DNA of 64,000 nt, from NCBI RefSeq assembly GCF_039524015.1, contig NZ_BAAAGF010000005.1, positions 62,001 through 126,000 on the forward strand, given 5' to 3'. Position 1 is the stretch's first letter. Each line of letters starts with the position of its first letter. A model generated the notes under the pieces. The model searched no databases. It was not told where the DNA came from and was given only the letters and a program-made list of their open reading frames with translations. The DNA comes from Gaetbulibacter_B jejuensis (GTDB lineage Bacteria > Bacteroidota > Bacteroidia > Flavobacteriales > Flavobacteriaceae). The position numbers were made by a program, and so were the translations under genes. Positions 42,825 through 51,084 of the stretch are shown here, piece by piece.

Positions 42825-44911
42825 GCTACTTTTTGATCGTTTTCACGATAGGTTTTTACTGTTTTTAAAAAGGCTTCAGCACTTTTAAAATATTGCTCTG
42901 CAAATGCTTTACTTGGAGCGTTTTCTTTAATCTGAAATACTAACTCTGAAAATGATACGTCTAGCGGAATACGTTTTGTTGCTACAAAATCTTCATCAAA
43001 CTGCTTAATAATTCCTGCTTGAGAATTGGTTGATTTATTTTCTGTTAGCAATATTGCTTTAGCTGAATTTACAAACGCATTATACGTGTGATAAATGGCG
43101 TGAGAATACACATTGTTCTCTAACGCTTCTTTTGCTAGCTCTAGTTTTTCTTCGCTTTCTAAAAATAAAGTTGAAATTAAATCGATAACTACGCCAGCGC
43201 ATTCACCAATACCTATTGCTTTTTCATAAACTTCGGTATTTCCCCAATCGATAAAATCGTCTTGAGTTAAATTACTAACATCTGATAAGTCTGTAAGCAT
43301 ATCATAAAAATACATTTGTCCTTTGTCTTGGTAGTAATCTTCAAACGACAAGTTATTTGCATTAATTTGAAAATCGTCTAATAAACGACGTAGCGCTATT
43401 GGCGCACGACGACTTGGTACTTTTACTACTTTGTCTGCAAAAACACCTTGACCGTTACCTTTGTTTGCACCACCTAAAAGTACTTGTAATGCTGGCGCAA
43501 CTAATTTATCTGGTGTACGAATTGACATACCTTGAAATCCAATATTTGCCATATTGTGTTGCCCACAAGCATTCATACAACCACTAATTTTAATTACAAG
43601 ATCTTTGTTATTTAAGTATTGTGGATATTCAGTTTTAATGACTCGCTCTAATTCTTCAGCAATTCCTGTACTACTTGCTATTCCTAAATTACAAGTATCT
43701 GTTCCTGGACAAGCTGTAATATCTACCGCTTTGTTATAACCTGCTTCTGCAAACCCTAATTTGGATAATTCTTGATAGAAATATGGCAATAAATCTTCCT
43801 TAACAAACGGAATTAATATGTTTTGGCGTAAGCTTAATCGTATTTCTCCTGCTGCATAATCTTCGACTAAATTAGCTAACAATCGTGCTTTGTCTGTATA
43901 AAAATCACCTAACAACACCTTTATTCCTATCGCTACATAACCATCTTGTTTTTGTTTGATAACATTGGTGTTTTTCCAAGTTTGAAATGCTTTTTCGTCT
44001 TTTATATCAACTTCTGGTGCAGTAACATTTACTGGTTTTGAAACTGGATAATTTTCTGCATCAATTGGAATAGATGCAAATTCAATTGCTTTTTGCTCTT
44101 CTGCTACAAGGCGCTTAAATTCTTCTAAACCAATATCTTTTATTAAGAATTTCATACGCGCTTTTGCACGACTTTTACGTTCGCCATAACGATCAAAGAT
44201 GCGCAAAACACCTTCCATTACTGGAATAATTTTATCACTAGGCAAAAATTCATAAAACACATCGGCATGTCGTGGTTGCGAACCTAATCCGCCACCAAGC
44301 ATCACTTTAAATCCTCGTACATTGTTTTCAACTTTTGCGATAAAGCCTAAATCGTGCATGTAAGACAATCCTGTATCTTCGTCTGATGCTGAAAAAGACA
44401 CTTTAAACTTACGTCCCATTTCTTGACAAATTGGATTACGCAAAAAGAACTTAAATAAAGCATCTGCATAAGGAGACACATCAAAAGGTTCGTTTAAGTC
44501 AATTCCGGCAGTTTCGCTTGCTGTTACATTTCTTACCGTATTACCACAAGCTTCACGAAGGGTTACATCGTCACGTTCTAATTCTGCCCAAAGCTCTGGC
44601 GTTCTATCAAGATCTACGTAATGAATTTGTATATCTTGTCTAGTAGTGATGTGTAATCTGCCACGAGAATATTCGTCTGAAACATCTGCAATTCGGCGTA
44701 ATTGTTTACTTAACACCTTTCCGTAAGGCAATTTTATACGAATCATTTGAACACCTTGCTGTCTTTGCCCATAAACACCACGAGCAAGACGTAAGCTTCT
44801 AAACTTTTCTTCATCAATGTTTCCATTATGGAATAGCTCAATTTTTCTAGCTAATTCTATAATGTCTTTCTCTACAACTGGATTTTCTATTTCTGTTCTA
44901 AAACTCTGCAT
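42821..44911 (-). CDS. Sulfite reductase hemoprotein with C-terminal HEPN-like domain
   Basis: A 696-residue protein. Residues about 30-540 are a siroheme/4Fe-4S sulfite (or nitrite) reductase with two internal ferredoxin-like halves (RGVYGQRQQGVQMIRIKLPY, GRLHITTRQDIQIHYVD). The cluster ligands are Cys401 and Cys407 (CPGTDTC) and Cys445 and Cys449 (GCMNACGQ). Residues about 585-690 form a helical HEPN-like domain (NVYSHAIYHTYNAFVNSAKA) without the Rx4-6H ribonuclease motif. The context of cysH, siroheme genes and a ferredoxin reductase favours sulfite as substrate. The HEPN-like tail is absent from standard CysI. Confidence 0.9.
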   Translation of the reverse strand: MQSFRTEIENPVVEKDIIELARKIELFHNGNIDEEKFRSLRLARGVYGQRQQGVQMIRIKLPYGKVLSKQLRRIADVSDEYSRGRLHITTRQDIQIHYVDLDRTPELWAELERDDVTLREACGNTVRNVTASETAGIDLNEPFDVSPYADALFKFFLRNPICQEMGRKFKVSFSASDEDTGLSYMHDLGFIAKVENNVRGFKVMLGGGLGSQPRHADVFYEFLPSDKIIPVMEGVLRIFDRYGERKSRAKARMKFLIKDIGLEEFKRLVAEEQKAIEFASIPIDAENYPVSKPVNVTAPEVDIKDEKAFQTWKNTNVIKQKQDGYVAIGIKVLLGDFYTDKARLLANLVEDYAAGEIRLSLRQNILIPFVKEDLLPYFYQELSKLGFAEAGYNKAVDITACPGTDTCNLGIASSTGIAEELERVIKTEYPQYLNNKDLVIKISGCMNACGQHNMANIGFQGMSIRTPDKLVAPALQVLLGGANKGNGQGVFADKVVKVPSRRAPIALRRLLDDFQINANNLSFEDYYQDKGQMYFYDMLTDLSDVSNLTQDDFIDWGNTEVYEKAIGIGECAGVVIDLISTLFLESEEKLELAKEALENNVYSHAIYHTYNAFVNSAKAILLTENKSTNSQAGIIKQFDEDFVATKRIPLDVSFSELVFQIKENAPSKAFAEQYFKSAEAFLKTVKTYRENDQKVA

Positions 44912-44926
44912 GGTGCGTCGCTTTTT

Positions 44927-45553
44927 TTATTGTAAATGAATTCCGCACTCTCTACTTTGAAGTGCTTTTATTGGGTCGAAATAATCGACGTTTTTGGTTA
45001 AATTATGCTTTGTTACGTAAGCGTCTAAATCAGCATCTGTCCAATAGTAAAATGGACTCACTTTTAAAATGCCGTTTTTACTTAAGCTTAAAATATCTTT
45101 CTTATTTCTTAACTCGGTTTGTCTTACACGAATATTCGTAAACCATACTTCAGGATTGTGTTCTTTTAAAGCTCTTTTGAAGGGTTCCAATTTTACAACT
45201 TCTGAAAACTGATCGAAATTATCATCTTCTAATGATGGAAAACCTATAGTTTTTTCAACCTCTTCTTTACTCAATAACGATTGATACTTACGAAGATTTA
45301 AATGATACTTCTCTGTAATATTTTCAGCATGCTCATAAGTACTTGGTTGATTGTATAACGTATCGCACCAAATAACCTTTATGTCGTTACTATGCTTGGT
45401 TATGGTACTTAACAAAACTTCAGAGTATACGCCAAAACTTGTTGTTACTATGTTATTGTTTGTTAATCGCAATGCCCAATCAATAATTTCATCAGGTGTT
45501 TTATCTTTTAATACTTGGTTCCAATATGCTATATCTATCGTTTGTCCTATCAT
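44927..45553 (-). CDS. cysH: Phosphoadenylyl-sulfate (PAPS) reductase
   Basis: A 208-residue enzyme that reduces PAPS to sulfite. The nucleotide loop is VTTSFGVYSEVLLSTI and the catalytic Cys is in the C-terminal SRECGIHLQ. The CC and CxxC pairs that bind the 4Fe-4S cluster of APS reductases are missing, so it should be a thioredoxin-dependent PAPS type. It is the first gene of the operon with sulfite reductase. No ATP sulfurylase (cysDN) or APS kinase is in the window. A promoter and a palindrome precede it. Confidence 0.88.
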   Translation of the reverse strand: MIGQTIDIAYWNQVLKDKTPDEIIDWALRLTNNNIVTTSFGVYSEVLLSTITKHSNDIKVIWCDTLYNQPSTYEHAENITEKYHLNLRKYQSLLSKEEVEKTIGFPSLEDDNFDQFSEVVKLEPFKRALKEHNPEVWFTNIRVRQTELRNKKDILSLSKNGILKVSPFYYWTDADLDAYVTKHNLTKNVDYFDPIKALQSRECGIHLQ

Positions 45554-45573
45554 CTATTTTTTTATTTTTACTA

Positions 45574-45598
45574 TATTCCTATCGGAATAGTAGGAATT
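45574..45598. promoter_or_regulatory. Candidate Rrf2-family operator before cysH
   Basis: TATTCC-TATC-GGAATA (45574-45589) is a perfect 6+6 palindrome, followed by TAGGAATT (45591-45598), a third copy of the GGAAT half. It lies just downstream of a TAnnTTTG box, where a bound protein would block transcription start. Rrf2 proteins such as CymR and IscR bind GGAAT-type AT-rich dyads, and an Rrf2 gene lies immediately upstream. Confidence 0.6.
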
Positions 45599-45603
45599 AA
45601 AAA

Positions 45604-45611
45604 CAAAACTA
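45604..45611 (-). promoter_or_regulatory. Bacteroidota-type -7 box of cysH
   Basis: On the minus strand TAGTTTTG matches TAnnTTTG exactly, 51-58 bp before the cysH ATG. The expected start of transcription falls at the edge of the palindrome 45574-45598. The -33 element is not obvious. Confidence 0.5.
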
Positions 45612-45703
45612 TATAAAAATATTTACCTAGCAGGTATTATTTAGGTTAAAATTTGAATAAAATCGTTAAAGTTATCCTTTGCGTTAATTAAAAAAGTGTT
45701 AAT

Positions 45704-46111
45704 TTACAGTAAATCTGCCAATGATTTATTGTTGAAAATTTGCAGTGTGCTATCCCTAACTTCAATCATTAAGCTATGAACAGCACAAGCTGTTTCGTCT
45801 GGACAATCGTCGCATTTTTCATAAAAATTCAAACTCACGCATGGTACCATAGCAATAGGACCTTCAAGGATTCTCATGATTGGTGCCATTTTAATATCCT
45901 TGGGATCTTTAAGAAGATAATAACCTCCATTTTTACCTTTTTTAGACCCTAAAAACCCATTCTTACGAAGCGTTAATAAAATACTCTCCAGAAATTTTCT
46001 GGAGATATTTTCACTTTCGGAAATAGCACTGATTTGAACAGGTTTGTTTCCTTCCTGTCGTGCTAAATACGTTAGCGCTTTTAGACCATATTTGGTTTTC
46101 TTTGAAAGCAT
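45704..46111 (-). CDS. Rrf2 family transcriptional regulator
   Basis: About 135 residues from the ATG at 46109-46111 (MLSKKTKYGLKALTYLARQ), the usual family start; six more codons are open upstream. The winged-helix region is residues 1-60 (ISAISESENISRKFLESILL). A cysteine group follows (CVSLNFYEKCDDCPDETACA), like the cluster-binding loop of IscR/NsrR. It may sense Fe-S or sulfur status. It lies between metZ and cysH, and the palindrome before cysH is its likely target, by context. Confidence 0.88.
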   Translation of the reverse strand: MLSKKTKYGLKALTYLARQEGNKPVQISAISESENISRKFLESILLTLRKNGFLGSKKGKNGGYYLLKDPKDIKMAPIMRILEGPIAMVPCVSLNFYEKCDDCPDETACAVHSLMIEVRDSTLQIFNNKSLADLL

Positions 46112-46138
46112 AAATTCAAAGATAACCAAAATCTGTTA

Positions 46139-47308
46139 TCAACCTAACGCTTGGTTTAAATCGGCAATAATATCCTCATAATGCTCCAACCCTACTGACA
46201 CACGTACCAAGCCATCAGAAATTCCAACTTCAAGTCTATCAGCTTCATTCAATTTACTATGTGTTGTTGATGCTGGATGCGTCGCAATACTTCTGGTATC
46301 TCCCAAATTTGCTGATAATGACAATAGTTGCAATTTGTTTAAAAACTGTCTTCCGGCTTCAATACCTCCTTTTATTTCAAAAGCAACAATATTACCGCCT
46401 TTTTTCATTTGCTTTTTAGCTATGTCATATTGCGGATGCGATTTTAAAAACGGATATTTTACCAATTGCACATTTTTATGCGACTCTAAAAACTCTGCTA
46501 CTTTTAACGCATTTTCACAATGTCTATCAACACGAACAGAAAGTGTCTCCAAGCTTTTTGATAATACCCACGCATTAAATGGTGATAATGCTGGACCTGT
46601 ATTTCTTGAAAACAGATAAATTTCTCTAATCAAATCAGCTTTACCAACAGTAACACCTCCTAAAACACGACCTTGACCATCTATTAATTTAGTTGCTGAA
46701 TGAATAACCAAATCTGCTCCAAATTTAATAGGGTTTTGTAAATATGGCGTTGCAAAACAGTTATCTATCACCAATAGTAAATTGTGTTTTTTAGCTATGT
46801 TTCCTAGCAACTCTAAATCTAAAATATCAACCGCTGGATTGGTTGGCGTTTCGGCATAGAGAATTTTAGTGTTTGGTTGAATAAGGCTTTCAATTTTATC
46901 AATTTCATTTACTTTGAAATAGCTCGTTTCAATATTCCATTTTGGTAAAAATTTGGTGAACAAACTATGTGTTGACCCAAAAACGCTTCGGCAAGACACC
47001 ACATGATCGCCAGCATTTAGCAAAGCAGCAAATGTTGAAAACACAGCCGACATTCCTGTTGCGTAAGCATAACCAGCTTCAGCACCTTCTAACTTGCAAA
47101 TTTTATCTACAAACTCTGACGTGTTTGGGTTGGTAAATCGGCTGTAAATATTACGCTCTTTTTCTTCGGCAAATGAAGCACGCATATCTTCGGCATCTTC
47201 AAACACAAAACTACTGGTTAAGTGCAATGGTGTTGAATGCTCTAAATACTGCGAACGCTCCATTTGTGTGCGTATCGCTTGGGTTTCAAAATGGTTTTCT
47301 TTGCTCAT
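46139..47308 (-). CDS. metZ: O-acyl-homoserine sulfhydrylase (MetZ-type)
   Basis: About 389 residues from the ATG at 47306-47308 (MSKENHFETQAIRTQMERSQ); an upstream in-frame start adds an implausible hydrophobic 21 residues. It is a Cys/Met-metabolism PLP enzyme with the PLP Lys in VIHSATKLIDGQGRVLGGV and YSRFTNPNTSEFVDKICKLE at the N-terminus. The family makes homocysteine from O-succinyl- or O-acetylhomoserine and sulfide. The gene follows a metX-thrA fusion after 19 bp, so the acetylated substrate is more likely. Cystathionine gamma-synthase activity cannot be excluded. Confidence 0.85.
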   Translation of the reverse strand: MSKENHFETQAIRTQMERSQYLEHSTPLHLTSSFVFEDAEDMRASFAEEKERNIYSRFTNPNTSEFVDKICKLEGAEAGYAYATGMSAVFSTFAALLNAGDHVVSCRSVFGSTHSLFTKFLPKWNIETSYFKVNEIDKIESLIQPNTKILYAETPTNPAVDILDLELLGNIAKKHNLLLVIDNCFATPYLQNPIKFGADLVIHSATKLIDGQGRVLGGVTVGKADLIREIYLFSRNTGPALSPFNAWVLSKSLETLSVRVDRHCENALKVAEFLESHKNVQLVKYPFLKSHPQYDIAKKQMKKGGNIVAFEIKGGIEAGRQFLNKLQLLSLSANLGDTRSIATHPASTTHSKLNEADRLEVGISDGLVRVSVGLEHYEDIIADLNQALG

Positions 47309-47327
47309 TATCTTTAGTTTTTTTCTT

Positions 47328-50300
47328 TTAGTTAATATGTTTTGAAAGGCGTAAAATATCACCAAAAACACCTCTTGCAGTAACTTCAGCGCCTGCTCCA
47401 GCTCCTTGAATTACAATAGGATGTTCGCCATACGATTCGGTGAAAATTTCAAAAATAGCATCAGCTCCTTTTACTTGCCCTAAAGCACTATCTTCAGGAA
47501 TTGACACCAATTTCACTTCTAGATTGCCTTTGTCTTGTTGTAAATCTCCAGATAAATCACCAACATATCGCAGTACATGATTTGGTTGTTGAGTATCTTT
47601 TATATTTTGAAATTCTGAATCAAGAACATCTAATTGCTGTAAAAATTCTGCAACCGAAATATCACGATATGCTTCAGGTATTAAATTTTGAACAGCAACA
47701 TCATCAAACTCGTTTATTAAATCCAATTCGCGAGCTAGAATAAGTAGTTTCCTTGCCACATCATTTCCTGAAAAATCTTCACGTGGATCTGGTTCGGTAA
47801 AGCCTTTATCAATCGTTTCTTGAACAATGGTGCTAAATGGTTTATCCTGAACTGAAAAGTTATTGAACAAGTAACTTAACGTTCCTGAAAACACACCACG
47901 AATACGTGTAATATTCTCACCAGATTCATGCAACAATTTGATAGTATCAATTAGCGGTAAACCTGCGCCAACCGTCGTTTCATATAAATATTGCTTGTTA
48001 TTTTCTTTTAAATGTTGACGTAAATCTGCATAGAAATCATGCGAAATGGTATTGGCAATTTTATTAGACGATACCAAGTCGAAACCTGCTTCTACCAATG
48101 GTTTGTAATTCTCATGAAATACTTTACTTGCTGTGTTATCAACAGCAATAAGATTTTCAAAATGATGCGCTTTAGCAAACTCAATAACATCTTGAATGCT
48201 ATAATTTTCTTCAGCTGAAGTAATCTCGGTTTTCCAGTTTTCTGAAACGCCATGTTTAGCCAATAATAGTTTTTTAGAATTGGCAATGGCGAACACATTT
48301 AAGTTAATGCCTTTACGCTTTTCAATCTCTGTTTTTGATTTTAAAATTTGATTAATCAAAGCGCCACCAACCAATCCGTGACCAAAAATAGCGATGTTTA
48401 TCTTTTTTGAAATTCCGAAAATTTCACCATGAATTACATTTACAGCTTTATGTAATTGTGTCTTTTTAACCACCAAACTCACATTACGTCCTGTAACCGT
48501 ATTGTTGAACAACAACGGTGTAATTTGATTTTTAATTAACGCATTGAATGGCTTGTGAAACGAACTTAATTCGATACCAATAATAGAAATCACCGCAACG
48601 TCATCTACCACTTCAATTTTATTGACATCTTTTGAGTAGAAATCGGTTTCAAACTCACGTTCTAAAGCAATAACCGCTTGTGTAGCTTGTGTGGAATTTA
48701 TCACCAAACCAATACCTCTTTCAGAAGATCCTTGAGATACAATACTCACACTAATTCCGTAATTGCTCAACGCCTTAAAAATCCTCGCATCAACACCAAC
48801 TTTACCTAACAAACCACGACCTTCTAAATTTATAAGCGCAACATCTTCTAGAACTGACAAAGACGTAACCTCTTTGTTGCTTGATTTTGATGTGATTAAC
48901 GTCCCTTCATCTTCTGGATTGAACGTATTTAAAATACGAAGGTTGATATTCTTTTCAACTAGCGGAATAATGGTTTTAGCGTGTAAAACGCTTGTACCGA
49001 AGTTCGCTAATTCGTTAGCTTCGTTAAAGGATAATTCTCTAATTTTTTGTGCATCTTCTACCAAATCTGGATTTGCTGTATAAATACCATTTACATGTGT
49101 GTAGTTTTGTAATTCTTCGGCATCTAAATAGTTTGCCAATAATGACGCTGAATAATTGCTTCCATTTCTGCCCAACAAGGTCGTTTCTCCATTTTGATTA
49201 GAGCCGATAAACCCAGTTACAACGTTTACAGTTGTACCATTATAGCTTTTAAAATGCGCCAAAACATTGTCTTTAGATTGCTTATCTTGAGGTTGTGCAT
49301 TTATATAATCAGCATCTGTTTTTATCAAAACTCTGGCATCTGTTGGGTTAGCATTAATATCTTTTGATTTTAATAATTCTGAAATCAATTTCACAGATAA
49401 TAATTCGCCATAGGATAGTACTTGCGCTTTAATTTTATCGCTATAATCACCAAGCAGCTTAACGCCTTCAAAAATATTGTTCAATTCTGAAAATTCTTCA
49501 GTAAAATCAATACTTGATAAAGGTTCTGTTTGATAACTTTTAAACGTTTCAAAAGCAGCTTGATAGTCTTGTTTTTTGGCAGCTTTCTCCAAAATGGCTT
49601 CCAAAGTATCAGTTGCTTTTCCTCTAGCCGAAACCACAACCGCAATACGCTCGCCTTCATTTACTTTATGCTCTATAATTGACAACACGCGGTTTAATCC
49701 GTCGCCATTAGCAAGCGATTTCCCTCCAAATTTTAATACTTTCATTCTTTTATTTTTGGTTTCAGGTCTAAAAATGCCTTCTATAATCTGTTCTAATTGT
49801 TCAAATTCTATTAAAAATGCATCGTGTCCGTGACTGGAATGAATTTCACTATAGGTCACATTAGGATGCGTTAATGCCAATTGGCGTTGTGTTTCGCGGT
49901 TTTCTTCAGCGGTAAAAAACAAATCAGAATCTACACCAACAATGGCAATGTTAGATTTTATAATATCCAATACATTTACATTATCGCCTCTACCACGCGT
50001 AACATCAATGGTTTTTAGTAATTGATTCATGAGTTTGTAAGCCGATAGTTGAAAACGCTCTTGCAGTTTTTTTCCGTGATGCAACAACCAACTTTCCACA
50101 TTAAAGATTTCTAAATCGTCATTTTTACTACGTTGAAAACGCTCTTTAAACGATTGTGGCGTTCGGTAACACAACATGGCATGCATACGCGCATCGTGAA
50201 CCGGATTGTTTGAGTTCACCAAGAATTGCTCTTGAATTTGACAGTTGGCAATCAACCAATCGGTAGATTTCCAGTCGGTTGCCACAGGAATTAAATATTC

Positions 50301-50723
50301 GGCTAGATTTGGTGACAAAAACGCCATTTCCCAAGCAATTCCACCACCAAGCGAACCTCCAATTAGCGCAAAAAGTTTATCAATTTGTAATGCTTTTAAG
50401 CCTAAAAGAAATATGTTCGCGATATCTCTTGCTACAAAATCTTTATAGTTTTCAACCGCAAATCCGTCGTAACCATTTCCTGGTATATTGAATGCTAAAA
50501 TGGTATATTTTTGAGTATCGATAACTTTGTTATCGCCTATTAAATCTGTCCACCAACCATCTTTACCAGCAACATTACTATTTCCGGTAAGTGCGTGATT
50601 TACCATTACAATGGGTGCTTCTCCTAAAGGTTTTCCAAAGGTTTGATAAGACAATTTAATTGTAATGCTCACATTGCTTTCTAGCAAGACATTGTCTAAT
50701 AAAACATATTTAAGTTTGCTCAT
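47328..50723 (-). CDS. thrA: Homoserine O-acetyltransferase / aspartokinase / homoserine dehydrogenase fusion
   Basis: A 1131-residue protein of three enzyme parts. Residues 1 to about 320 are a MetX-type alpha/beta hydrolase with nucleophile Ser124 (GGSLGGGIAWEMAF), an Asp in VGVDSDLFF and His300 in HGHDAFLI. Residues about 327-620 are an aspartate kinase (MKVLKFGGKSLANGDG), followed by ACT-like regulatory repeats (about 622-770). Residues about 775-1131 are homoserine dehydrogenase (NIAIFGHGLVGGALI; ETTVGAGLPLIDTIKLLHES). The chain thus spans aspartate phosphorylation, homoserine formation and homoserine acylation. Semialdehyde dehydrogenase is encoded elsewhere. A SAM-I riboswitch lies upstream. 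Confidence 0.92.
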   Translation of the reverse strand: MSKLKYVLLDNVLLESNVSITIKLSYQTFGKPLGEAPIVMVNHALTGNSNVAGKDGWWTDLIGDNKVIDTQKYTILAFNIPGNGYDGFAVENYKDFVARDIANIFLLGLKALQIDKLFALIGGSLGGGIAWEMAFLSPNLAEYLIPVATDWKSTDWLIANCQIQEQFLVNSNNPVHDARMHAMLCYRTPQSFKERFQRSKNDDLEIFNVESWLLHHGKKLQERFQLSAYKLMNQLLKTIDVTRGRGDNVNVLDIIKSNIAIVGVDSDLFFTAEENRETQRQLALTHPNVTYSEIHSSHGHDAFLIEFEQLEQIIEGIFRPETKNKRMKVLKFGGKSLANGDGLNRVLSIIEHKVNEGERIAVVVSARGKATDTLEAILEKAAKKQDYQAAFETFKSYQTEPLSSIDFTEEFSELNNIFEGVKLLGDYSDKIKAQVLSYGELLSVKLISELLKSKDINANPTDARVLIKTDADYINAQPQDKQSKDNVLAHFKSYNGTTVNVVTGFIGSNQNGETTLLGRNGSNYSASLLANYLDAEELQNYTHVNGIYTANPDLVEDAQKIRELSFNEANELANFGTSVLHAKTIIPLVEKNINLRILNTFNPEDEGTLITSKSSNKEVTSLSVLEDVALINLEGRGLLGKVGVDARIFKALSNYGISVSIVSQGSSERGIGLVINSTQATQAVIALEREFETDFYSKDVNKIEVVDDVAVISIIGIELSSFHKPFNALIKNQITPLLFNNTVTGRNVSLVVKKTQLHKAVNVIHGEIFGISKKINIAIFGHGLVGGALINQILKSKTEIEKRKGINLNVFAIANSKKLLLAKHGVSENWKTEITSAEENYSIQDVIEFAKAHHFENLIAVDNTASKVFHENYKPLVEAGFDLVSSNKIANTISHDFYADLRQHLKENNKQYLYETTVGAGLPLIDTIKLLHESGENITRIRGVFSGTLSYLFNNFSVQDKPFSTIVQETIDKGFTEPDPREDFSGNDVARKLLILARELDLINEFDDVAVQNLIPEAYRDISVAEFLQQLDVLDSEFQNIKDTQQPNHVLRYVGDLSGDLQQDKGNLEVKLVSIPEDSALGQVKGADAIFEIFTESYGEHPIVIQGAGAGAEVTARGVFGDILRLSKHIN

Positions 50724-50835
50724 GTTTGATTTATAAATTTTAAAAAATCAAAAAGTCAAAACACCTCTTTTGTGAGGACTTAAATAGAATATGTTAAAAA
50801 GAAATTACGTAATTACAGGACTGTAATTAGTTTTG

Positions 50836-50985
50836 TGTTATCTATCTAATTGAAATTTTCGATTATACTCAAAATAACAAAAAGTAGAATTTAGCACCTT
50901 CTTAAATAAAGATTCCTATTTCCACAGGAATTTAAGGGTTGCCAAGGTTTCATAGGGTCTATTCCCTCCACCTTTCTTGATAACA
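50836..50985 (-). ncRNA. SAM-I (S-box) riboswitch upstream of the metX-thrA fusion
   Basis: On the minus strand the blocks TGTTATCAAGAAAGG, GAGGGAATAGACCC, GAAACCTTGGCAACCC and AAGGTGCTAAATTCTAC occur in order. P1 is closed by TGTTATC (50979-50985) and GATAACA (50836-50842). The loop near the 3' end is longer than in the metH copy. It fills most of the 361-bp gap before the next gene. It should let SAM repress metX-thrA and metZ. Confidence 0.9.
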
Positions 50986-51084
50986 TTTCAATAAGTAATT
51001 TGAACTTTGTGAGTGCAAATATTCAGTTAGAAAATTTTAATATCCAAATAATTTTGATTTTTTTTATAAAATCTCTTTAAAAAA

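Noticed and set aside
50810..50829. TAATTACAG/CTGTAATTA hairpin as the terminator of the second SAM riboswitch.
   Set aside because: The loop is only two bases and no strong U-run follows on the minus strand, so it was not listed as a terminator.
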